Origin: a virus
Virus record (IMG/VR): IMGVR_UViG_3300011114_000959
Span: 1 to 44,549 of that record
Length of the DNA: 44,549 nt
Strand: one strand, 5' to 3'
Position 1 is the stretch's first letter; each line of letters begins with the position of its first letter. Below, piece by piece: positions 14,071 through 20,247 of this stretch. The notes under the pieces are model-generated. The model saw nothing but the letters and a program-made list of their open reading frames with translations. It made no database searches and was not told the DNA's origin. A program made the translations under genes and the position numbers.

Positions 14071-14391
14071 TCAGCAAACGCAGCGAAAGGTGTTCTCTTG
14101 GCAGCCGGTACAAAAGTCGGGGTCGAATTTGGCTGGGACTTGATCCCGCAATCCGTCGCGGTGGGCGATCGCCGCCAAGTGCAGGGCAATCAAACCTTCG
14201 GCCAAAAAGCGGGCCACAGCCTCGGTTTCTGCCATGTTGTCGCATTGGATCTGGGTCGAGCCGTGCGCAACGTGGCCATAAGGCTTGCCGTCGAGGTCGA
14301 GCGTGTCATGGCGACAAGCGGAGACCGTGCGTTCTGGCGTCGAGTCGCTGGAATGGCTGCCCCATTGTGTGCATTGGTGCTTGAATTTCAT
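14071..14391 (-). CDS. Hypothetical protein with C-terminal Cys cluster
   Basis: 106 residues starting MKFKHQCTQWGSHS. A helical centre (ETEAVARFLAEGLIALHLAA) is followed by a C-terminal CTGCQENTFRCVC cluster that may bind a metal. The ATG has an AGGAG site. It lies between two other cysteine-containing small proteins. No family recognised. Confidence 0.55.
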   Translation of the reverse strand: MKFKHQCTQWGSHSSDSTPERTVSACRHDTLDLDGKPYGHVAHGSTQIQCDNMAETEAVARFLAEGLIALHLAAIAHRDGLRDQVPAKFDPDFCTGCQENTFRCVC

Positions 14392-14393
14392 GG

Positions 14394-14660
14394 CTAATCT
14401 CCTAAGTGAGAGGTTTTGGCGACGATTTCGCCGGTGTCGTGGCAGGCGCAAGCGCAGTCCGCGTCGTTGCCGTCGTCGCAGTGCAGACATTGCTCACTGT
14501 CACACACGGGCTCGTCGCAGCCGTCGTGGTCGATGCCAGCGCCGTGGCACGTTGAGCAATCGCTGGCGCCGCACGGGTCGCCATAGGTGCAGTATGGTCG
14601 CCGACGTGCGCCGCGGCACTTCGGGCCGCAGCTTTCGCTGTCGTCCATGTAGCGGGTCAT
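14394..14660 (-). CDS. Cysteine-rich small protein (13 Cys in 88 residues)
   Basis: 88 residues with 13 cysteines and many Asp/His (CGASDCSTCHGAG, CDSEQCLHCDDG, CACACHDTG). The CSTCHGAG element resembles the CxxCxGxG zinc knuckles of DnaJ-type proteins, here once and imperfectly. A metal-binding protein of the host-takeover class is likely. The ATG has a GAGGAG site. It is compact, hydrophilic and has no signal peptide, so it should be cytoplasmic. Confidence 0.6.
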   Translation of the reverse strand: MTRYMDDSESCGPKCRGARRRPYCTYGDPCGASDCSTCHGAGIDHDGCDEPVCDSEQCLHCDDGNDADCACACHDTGEIVAKTSHLGD

Positions 14661-14857
14661 TTGCGGCTCCTCGCTATGTTTGCGGTTTCGTCGATTTCCG
14701 CCAGCATTTCAGCCTGTTGCTCGGGTGTGTACGCGGCTAAGCAGGCGACGGCGAGACGTAGCACGGCTGCATCACGCTCAGGCCCGCTGTCGGTTAAATC
14801 GACGATTAGTGCCATGGCTTCGCCTGCCGCAAAATCGATTCGTTCTCGCTGTGTCAT
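14657..14857 (-). CDS. Small acidic helical protein
   Basis: 66 residues, MTQRERIDFAAGEAMALIVDL followed by a helix with a cluster of acidic residues (PEQQAEMLAEIDET). The ATG is behind GGAGGTG and overlaps the upstream stop as ATGA. Similar short acidic proteins occur in many phage early regions. Function unknown. Confidence 0.55.
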   Translation of the reverse strand: MTQRERIDFAAGEAMALIVDLTDSGPERDAAVLRLAVACLAAYTPEQQAEMLAEIDETANIARSRK

Positions 14858-15081
14858 CGCATCACCTCCCGCACCATCGAAATGGCCCCGTCCGCGAGGC
14901 AGACCAGCGCCAGAACCGCCGCAAGCGCGATTGCGACGGCAACCGTGCGCCAAAGTCCGGCGCGGGCGTCCTGAGCGAAATTTGAGGGCCGTGGGGCATC
15001 AGCGGGAAAGCCGTTGCGCCACAGTTCGCAGGCCACTCGGTTGCGCTCGATTGCTGCGAGGGCGTTTGTTGTGTCGCGCAT
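14854..15081 (-). CDS. Small single-pass membrane protein
   Basis: 75 residues. The first 45 are hydrophilic, and a hydrophobic segment at about 46-65 (VAVAIALAAVLALVCLA) can span a membrane once, with a short charged C-terminus. No signal peptide, so the N-terminus is probably cytoplasmic. Early membrane proteins of phages often block superinfection or alter the envelope, but nothing here shows which. The ATG has AGGTGAG upstream. Confidence 0.55.
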   Translation of the reverse strand: MRDTTNALAAIERNRVACELWRNGFPADAPRPSNFAQDARAGLWRTVAVAIALAAVLALVCLADGAISMVREVMR

Positions 15082-15151
15082 TTCTCACCTCAATTCACAC
15101 AGTTGCGCTATCTCGCCCGCGACTTGCGGGTTGGGTTGCGCGGGAGTTGTC

Positions 15152-15337
15152 TCAGCGGTCGAAGTCGGATGATGCAGCTTCGGGCATTTCCAGCGCCGCG
15201 AGATGCGCTGCACGCGGACTGCCAGCGCGGACTGTCGCCGTGTGGATAAATCCGCGACTGGACATCGAAAACAGATAAACGCGATAGATTCCGCGAGCAA
15301 CGCGCTCGGTGCGATATTTCGTCGTGTAAGTCCACAT
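15152..15337 (-). CDS. Small early protein
   Basis: 61 residues starting MWTYTTKYRTERVARGIYRV, basic and beta-like at the start with a helical C-terminus (PRAAHLAALEMPEA). The ATG at 15337 has GGGAG eight bases upstream. An overlapping longer frame on the same strand (15085-15357) starts with TTG, lacks a ribosome site and was rejected. It is the second gene of the leftward operon. Role unknown. Confidence 0.45.
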   Translation of the reverse strand: MWTYTTKYRTERVARGIYRVYLFSMSSRGFIHTATVRAGSPRAAHLAALEMPEAASSDFDR

Positions 15338-15361
15338 CTTCCACACTCCCGCTGCAAGCAG

Positions 15362-15577
15362 CTATTTGGCCGTGGTTTCCGGCAGTTTCAGTTCTTTGGG
15401 CACAGGGCCGCGCCCGCGCGGTTTGCCGCAGTCAAGACCAGCCGCCTCAAGGGTTGAGATTCGACGTCCAAACGTCGCGCGTGGCAGCTCGAATTGCTCC
15501 GCCAGTGCGGTGTCCGTTACGCCCGCCGCGCGACTGTCGCGGATGAATTTGGCGATTTTCTTGTCTTCAGCTTTCAT
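15362..15577 (-). CDS. Small HTH protein, first gene of the leftward operon
   Basis: 71 residues: MKAEDKKIAKFIRDSRAAG, then VTDTALAEQFELPRATFGRR, which fits a helix-turn-helix of the AraC/MerR-like small-regulator kind, and a basic Pro-rich tail. First in the operon directly after the main leftward promoter, it may feed back on the divergent control region. The ribosome site GAGAGAA is moderate. Confidence 0.6.
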   Translation of the reverse strand: MKAEDKKIAKFIRDSRAAGVTDTALAEQFELPRATFGRRISTLEAAGLDCGKPRGRGPVPKELKLPETTAK

Positions 15578-15891
15578 CGGTTCTCTCTCGGGTCGCTTTC
15601 CGCTTCCCAGTGATTACAGGATATGGGCGAACGCGGGCGAAGTCAAGCAAATTTGGGCGAATGTGGAAAAATAAATCACGCGACAAATCAAGAGGTTGTG
15701 AAAAATTGACAGCGGCGATGCAAAATAGTTTTGCCGCGCGGTCGATTTATCGCCCAAAACGGCAAAAGCCGCTCGACTGCGAGGTGGAACGACTTTGCTT
15801 TGTCAGAATCGCGGGTTGCAGCAATCGCTTGCACTTGGCCGAATCTCGCGGCATTCTGCGGGCTGCGCAAGTGCGCGGAAGTGGTGCAATC
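15578..15891. other. Divergent control region between early and late units
   Basis: This stretch holds the leftward promoter and three GGGCGA elements (15625, 15635 and 15655) that may be operators. A perfect TTGACA occurs at 15706-15711 in the rightward direction, but without a good -10 at 16-18 bases. A separated inverted pair GCACTTG/CAAGTGC lies near 15830-15875. The reading frame that would extend the ParB-like gene leftward has AT-rich third positions and looks non-coding. Confidence 0.5.
15618..15646 (-). promoter_or_regulatory. Main leftward sigma70-like promoter
   Basis: Minus strand TTGACT (15646-15641), exactly 17 bases, then TATCCT (15623-15618), four of six matches to TATAAT. 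It is about 40 bases upstream of the first early gene, and GGGCGA repeats overlap the spacer. Host RNA polymerase could read the early genes from here on entry. Confidence 0.7.
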
Positions 15892-16437
15892 GTGGCGAAA
15901 AGACAGGCGGATGCGAGCGAAGGGCAACCGAAAGCGGGCGATTCTGCCGCTGAATGGGTTTTGATCAGCGACCTGTTGCCGTGGGCTAAAAATCCGCGCG
16001 ACAACAAGCAGGCGATCTTAAAAGTTGCTAAAAGTGTCAAGCGGTTCGGTTTCGGCGCGCCACTTGTCGCGCGATTGGCGAACAAATTTGTCATCGCGGG
16101 GCACACTCGCATTCTCGGCGCGCTGCATCCTCTGAACAAAATGACAATTGTGCCAGTGCGTTATCTCGACATCTCACAAGCTGAAGCTGAAGCGCTGGCA
16201 TTGGCCGACAACAAACTGGGCGAGATCGCAACGTGGGACGATGCCGCGCTGGCCGATGTGCTGCGCGAGATTCAAGCGGCGGATGCAAGTTTGCTTGCGG
16301 ATACGGGATTCAGCGAGGCGGAGATCAAGGAACTGATCGACGGACCAGATTTTCAACCAAGCGGCAATGAGCCGCCGCGTTTGGACGAAAAGAAGCCGAC
16401 TTGTTGCCCAAGTTGCGGTCACACATGGACCGTGTAG
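15892..16437 (+). CDS. ParB/Srx-like N-domain protein with C-terminal Cys cluster
   Basis: 181 residues. Residues 20-115 form a ParB-type domain: EWVLISDLLPWAKNPRDN, the box with IAGHTR at 69-73, and a helix ALALADNKLGE. The C-terminus ends CCPSCGHTW (C171, C172, C175), half of a zinc ribbon. In phages such domains accompany DNA-modification genes and may use nucleotide or bind DNA. GTG at 15892 was chosen because upstream codons look non-coding. GGAAGTGG precedes it. The end overlaps the Mom-like gene by 13 bases, implying coupling. No ParA partner or centromere array was seen, so plasmid partition is unlikely. Confidence 0.8.
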   Translation: MAKRQADASEGQPKAGDSAAEWVLISDLLPWAKNPRDNKQAILKVAKSVKRFGFGAPLVARLANKFVIAGHTRILGALHPLNKMTIVPVRYLDISQAEAEALALADNKLGEIATWDDAALADVLREIQAADASLLADTGFSEAEIKELIDGPDFQPSGNEPPRLDEKKPTCCPSCGHTWTV

Positions 16438-17147
16438 ATCCAGCAAAACCGTTGCATTTGGCGTGGGTTGACCATGCGGCGGCGAAATACGCCTGCGAGC
16501 ATTGGCATTATTCCAAATGTATTCCGGTATTTAAGATTGCACCGCTCGGGGTTTGGGAATTTGGCAGATTTGTCGGCGTCGTGATTTTTAGTGTGGGGGC
16601 GTCTCCGGATTTGGTCAAACCCTATGGTTTAACACAACAACAGGGGTGCGAATTGACGCGAGTCGCACTCGCCAAACACAAAAATTCGGTGTCAAAAATA
16701 CTCTCGATCGCGTTCCGAATGTTGCGGAAACAATCGCCAAATTTGCGGCTTTTGGTATCATTTGCCGACGGTGAACAGGGGCACCACGGCGGGATTTATC
16801 AAGCGGGCGGTTGGGTGTATTCAGGAAGTCAAACATTTCATGCGTATCGCGTTTTGGGGAAAATTGAACATCCCAAAACGTTGTATATGCGCTATGGTGT
16901 CGGCGGCCAATCAATTCCATGGCTTATCGCAAATGTTGACCCGAACGCGGAGAGAATCAAAAACGGGCTAAAACATCGCTACCTCATGCCGTTAGATCCT
17001 GAAATGCACAAGAAAATTCTACCATTAGCAAAGCCGTATCCCAAACGGCCAAATGCGTCCGCTTCCAGCGAAGGCGTTGCGTTCCCCGCAGCGAACGACG
17101 GGGCAGCACCGATCCGGACGCTCCAATCTGAGGAATCTGATGGCTGA
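16425..17147 (+). CDS. mom: Mom-like DNA adenine hypermodification protein
   Basis: 240 residues matching the Mom family, GNAT-fold enzymes. Phage Mu Mom converts adenine to a carbamoylmethyl-type derivative that blocks many restriction enzymes. Visible family features are HWHYSKCIPVF, GVWEFGRFVGVVIF, the core ELTRVALAKHKNSVSKIL, LLVSFADGEQGHHGGIYQAG, and KHRYLMPLDPEM near the end. It starts inside the ParB-like gene and has only a weak ribosome site, so translation is probably coupled to it. In Mu, expression also depends on a zinc protein (Com) encoded just upstream and overlapping. The likely role is protection of phage DNA before packaging. The chemical product and target site are not shown by sequence. 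Confidence 0.85.
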   Translation: MDRVDPAKPLHLAWVDHAAAKYACEHWHYSKCIPVFKIAPLGVWEFGRFVGVVIFSVGASPDLVKPYGLTQQQGCELTRVALAKHKNSVSKILSIAFRMLRKQSPNLRLLVSFADGEQGHHGGIYQAGGWVYSGSQTFHAYRVLGKIEHPKTLYMRYGVGGQSIPWLIANVDPNAERIKNGLKHRYLMPLDPEMHKKILPLAKPYPKRPNASASSEGVAFPAANDGAAPIRTLQSEESDG

Positions 17148-17171
17148 GCCGACAAAACCGAAGGGGATAAA

Positions 17172-17636
17172 ATGCCGGTAACACCAACAGAATCAAGAGA
17201 CCGCAGATTTATTGACCATATTCGCGCAGGGCTTGGCGAATTGCCCAAACTGCCGTCGCAGCAAGATATTCGCGTTGCTGCGCTGGCGTTGTTCACCCGA
17301 CAACTCGACGCAAAACTGAAGAATTTGCAGGACGGCGAGGCGATTCAAATCACTTACCGCATTGACATTGTAGGGCAAAACGGCAAAATTCGCGGCGGTA
17401 GCGGGTCTGAGCGCAATATGCCGGAATATCTGGAGTGGCGCAAAGCGGTTTATTCGCGCGACGCATTTACCTGCAAAGAGTGCGGAAGCAAAAAGCGGTT
17501 GAATGCCCATCATATAAAGCCGTGGCACGCGCATCGCGACCTGCGATTCACTGTTTCCAATGGCATTACGCTCTGTGGCGACTGTCACGCCAAGAAACAC
17601 CCTCATCTGAATTTCACGAAAAAACATGGCAACTAA
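17172..17636 (+). CDS. HNH endonuclease next to terminase
   Basis: 154 residues with the HNH core in its second half: RDAFTCKECGSKK (C-x2-C), LNAHHIKPWH, and GITLCGDCHAKKHP (C-x2-C-H). The first half is helical. HNH proteins directly upstream of terminase genes, as in HK97-type phages, stimulate cutting at the packaging site, so a role in genome packaging is likely. AGGGGA lies before the ATG, and its end overlaps the small terminase by 11 bases. Confidence 0.85.
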   Translation: MPVTPTESRDRRFIDHIRAGLGELPKLPSQQDIRVAALALFTRQLDAKLKNLQDGEAIQITYRIDIVGQNGKIRGGSGSERNMPEYLEWRKAVYSRDAFTCKECGSKKRLNAHHIKPWHAHRDLRFTVSNGITLCGDCHAKKHPHLNFTKKHGN

Positions 17637-18096
17637 GCGAAAAGACAACCCAAAACACCGCGCAGGGCCAAAGCCGCTGCCGTGGTATGACGCCAAACAA
17701 ATCAAAGACTTGTGCGATGGGTTGCGAACAGGCGCGTCGATTGAAATCGCAGCATCGCGGGCAAGAATCGGAAAGACGTTACTATTTGAGCGGTTAGCGG
17801 CAAAGACGCCAGAATCGGCGGAATTAGCGGAGCAGATGGAACGTGCGCGGGCTGAGGGGGCGGTTGGGCTGCTTGCTGTCATCGGCAAAGCGGCGACTGA
17901 GGGCAACTGGCAAGCTGCTGCCAAAAAGCTCGAATGGATGTATCCAGAGGTCTACGGTCGCCAACGCATCGAACTCACCGGCAAAGACGGCGGGGCGGTC
18001 CAAGTCGCGGCAACCGTGGCTGTCGATTTGTCGCGGTTGACCGATGACGAACTAGCAACTGCGCGGGCGTTACACGCTAAAATGCAAGGGGAATAG
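17626..18096 (+). CDS. terS: Terminase small subunit
   Basis: 156 residues with an N-terminal helix-turn-helix (LCDGLRTGASIEIAASRARI, then LFERLAAKT) that should bind the packaging site. The C-terminal ending YPEVYGRQRIELTGKDGG is typical of small terminases of this phage group. It recruits the large subunit to DNA. The start overlaps the HNH gene, and the large subunit follows after one small gene and a 300-base spacer. Confidence 0.85.
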   Translation: MATKRKDNPKHRAGPKPLPWYDAKQIKDLCDGLRTGASIEIAASRARIGKTLLFERLAAKTPESAELAEQMERARAEGAVGLLAVIGKAATEGNWQAAAKKLEWMYPEVYGRQRIELTGKDGGAVQVAATVAVDLSRLTDDELATARALHAKMQGE

Positions 18097-18394
18097 CTAT
18101 TGTGGCGCGCAGCGACACCAGCGCGCAGCGACGTGCAAGGCCCAAGCGGAGCGCGGGGAGTTTTGCCTCTGACCTTAAAGCTAGTTTTGGCGGGTAGGTG
18201 CCTGCGGCGCATGAAGGAAGCCAGTCGCCCCCGAAGAAAAATGTAGTTCTGTCATGCCTTTGTGTCGCTATCGCTGCCGTGTCGCGTTCGCGATGCGCCC
18301 TTGACCGGCCTGATTGCCATAAATCGGGGAAAAGAGCAATGCTACAAATCGTAGCATCCCGCAGTGTCACGAATAGCCTGCTTTGGAGATTTTG
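18097..18394. other. Spacer before terL with repeats and a hairpin
   Basis: About 300 bases with no convincing gene. A 12-bp direct repeat GCGCGCAGCGAC lies at 18105-18116 and 18121-18132. A hairpin ATGCTAC/GTAGCAT (18339-18345 and 18351-18357, 5-base loop) follows. A 65-codon GTG frame at 18198-18395 has weak coding character. The site could be a packaging site or a transcription element. Neither is shown. Confidence 0.45.
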
Positions 18395-18610
18395 ATGCCA
18401 CAGACCAACTCCTGCAACACACTGAATGCGTGCGACAAACTCCGATTGTTCGACCGGCGCGGCAAACAGGACGACGCTGGGCGGCGGGAGTTGCAGGCGC
18501 TTGTTGACGCCGCGCAATGCGAATTTGCTTGCGATGCGGCAGACTTGCAGTTGATTTTCGATAGTCAGCAACGGATAGAGCGCATGGTCGCGCGTTGGGG
18601 GAGTTGGTAG
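18395..18610 (+). CDS. Small conserved-looking protein between terminase genes
   Basis: 71 residues, MPQTNSCNTLNACDKLRLFD, then a helical stretch ALVDAAQCEFACDAADLQLI and a basic end ERMVARWGSW. Several Cys, but no spacing I recognise as a metal site. GGAG seven bases before the ATG and a close fit to the terL start support expression. Genes in this slot in related phages are often hypothetical packaging or structural helpers. Confidence 0.6.
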   Translation: MPQTNSCNTLNACDKLRLFDRRGKQDDAGRRELQALVDAAQCEFACDAADLQLIFDSQQRIERMVARWGSW

Positions 18611-18613
18611 CCG

Positions 18614-20230
18614 ATGGCAGACGGCAGCAAACCCAAGATCAAGCCGGTCGCACTCAGCGACTTCGATGCAGAGATCGCCCGCCGCCGCAACGTCAAGTGC
18701 GCAGATTCATTCTATGAATACTGCATCGCGACCTATCCCGGACTTGTGCAGGGCTGGCACTTGCGGGAATTGTGCTGGGAATTACAGCAGTTTGCGGAAC
18801 AGGTCGATTGTGGTGAATCGCCGCGCCTGATCGTGCAAATGCCGCCGCGACACACAAAAAGCACAACAGCATCGCAACGTTTCCCTGTGTGGTGCATGGC
18901 GAAATGGGGCTGGGATGTTCTACTCGGCAGTTATGGGCAGGATTTGGCCGATGAACAATCGCTGCGGGCAATCGAGGTAGCTGACAGCGACGTCACCCGC
19001 GCCGTTTTCCCGCACACGATCCGCAGCACCGATCCAAACGCCCGCAAGTCGTCAGCGACCGAGCGCATCCGCCGTTGGACACTTCGCGGCGCACCGACAG
19101 GCACGACCAAGGACGGCAAGCCAATCGAAGGCAGGCTAGGCACCTTTGCATGTGCGGGTATCGACGGCGCTTTCACCGGACGCGGCGCAAAGGTTTTTAT
19201 CTGCGACGATCCACACAAGAACCGCGCCGACGCCGAAAGCGAGGCAATGCGCAAAAAGGTCAAGCAGTTCTACACGTCAACCGCGAGCACGCGGCTTGAA
19301 CCGGGCGGCGGCATTCTGGTCATTCAAACGCGCTGGCACGATGACGACCTTGCGGGCTGGCTTCAGGCAGAGGCGAAAAAGCCGGACGGCGAAAAGTGGC
19401 GCGTCGTCAATTTCCCCGCCATCGCCGAAGTGGACGAATTCAGCCAACGCGACAACTCCCCGCTCCGCCTCGCTGGCGAAGCACTGCACCCAGCGCGGTA
19501 CCCGATTGAACGGCTGCGCAAAATCGAATCAATCGACCCGCGCGAATTCGCGGCGCTGTACCAGCAGCGACCTGTGCCGCTTGAGGGCGGTCTAATCAAA
19601 CCGGCTTATCTTGCGCACACATACAAGCCGCTCGCATGGGGCGGCTATCGTCCACCTGACCGCGTGTCGATGTCGTCGCCGATGCTGAATGTGCCAGGTG
19701 TTGCGCGGGGCGGCTTCCGCGTCGTCTGCGCGGATACCGCAACCAAAGCGGGACAGTTGAATGATTACACAGTGATCGGCAGCAGCGTCACGATTGAACT
19801 GTTGACATACATCGCCGACTTGTTGCAAAGACGCCTTGAGTTTCCGGCACTTTGCAGCAACATGCTATCGATCTGCGAACGCGACGATCCGCATGTGGTT
19901 TTGATCGAGGACAAAGGCAGCGGCCAATCGCTGATTCAGCAACTGCCCACACTCAAGAACGAAAAGGGCGAACTGGTTTGGCGTTGGCCGATCGTGGCGA
20001 TCGAGCCGGTGTTGGACAAACACACGCGCATGAGCAACGAGACGCCGATGCTTGAGGCAGGGCGCGTCATCCTGCCCGAGTCCGCCGTGTGGAAGCCGGA
20101 ATTTGAGCGCGAGCTTTTGCTGTTTCCGAACGCTGCGCACGATGATCAAGTTGACTATCTGTCGCAATTGCTTTGGTATTTGCGCACAAGTGGGCGCGGT
20201 GGCGGAGTCAATTCGCTTTTTGACTGGTAG
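18614..20230 (+). CDS. terL: Terminase large subunit (packaging motor ATPase-nuclease)
   Basis: 538 residues. The ATPase has a non-canonical Walker A, VQMPPRHTKST (76-84), Walker B VFICDDP (DDP at 198-200) and coupling region WHDDD near 241. The RNase H-like nuclease has CADTATKAG (D374), LIEDKGSG near 430 and HDDQVDYL near 516. It translocates DNA into the prohead and cuts the concatemer. A GGGGGAG site is present. The PPRHTKST loop resembles Mu-like and Acinetobacter-type myovirus terminases more than lambda, which fits headful packaging and the circular map, though the mode is not proven. Confidence 0.95.
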   Translation: MADGSKPKIKPVALSDFDAEIARRRNVKCADSFYEYCIATYPGLVQGWHLRELCWELQQFAEQVDCGESPRLIVQMPPRHTKSTTASQRFPVWCMAKWGWDVLLGSYGQDLADEQSLRAIEVADSDVTRAVFPHTIRSTDPNARKSSATERIRRWTLRGAPTGTTKDGKPIEGRLGTFACAGIDGAFTGRGAKVFICDDPHKNRADAESEAMRKKVKQFYTSTASTRLEPGGGILVIQTRWHDDDLAGWLQAEAKKPDGEKWRVVNFPAIAEVDEFSQRDNSPLRLAGEALHPARYPIERLRKIESIDPREFAALYQQRPVPLEGGLIKPAYLAHTYKPLAWGGYRPPDRVSMSSPMLNVPGVARGGFRVVCADTATKAGQLNDYTVIGSSVTIELLTYIADLLQRRLEFPALCSNMLSICERDDPHVVLIEDKGSGQSLIQQLPTLKNEKGELVWRWPIVAIEPVLDKHTRMSNETPMLEAGRVILPESAVWKPEFERELLLFPNAAHDDQVDYLSQLLWYLRTSGRGGGVNSLFDW

Positions 20231-20247
20231 CGGGGCACAATTCGACC

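Noticed and set aside
15085-15357. 90-codon frame overlapping the second early gene
   Set aside because: TTG start, no ribosome site, and the alternative frame with ATG and GGGAG looks more protein-like.
15706-15734. Rightward promoter at TTGACA
   Set aside because: The -35 is perfect, but no -10-like hexamer lies 16-18 bases downstream. Recorded only as an element of the control region.
15610-15891. N-terminal extension of the ParB-like protein
   Set aside because: AT-rich third positions and no typical ParB sequence; the domain starts after the GTG at 15892.
15892-16437. Plasmid-partition ParB
   Set aside because: No ParA gene and no parS-like array next to it; the neighbour is a Mom-like modification gene.
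18198-18395. 65-codon frame before terL
   Set aside because: GTG start with weak ribosome site and unconvincing composition, although its stop overlaps the next ATG. Kept as part of the spacer note.
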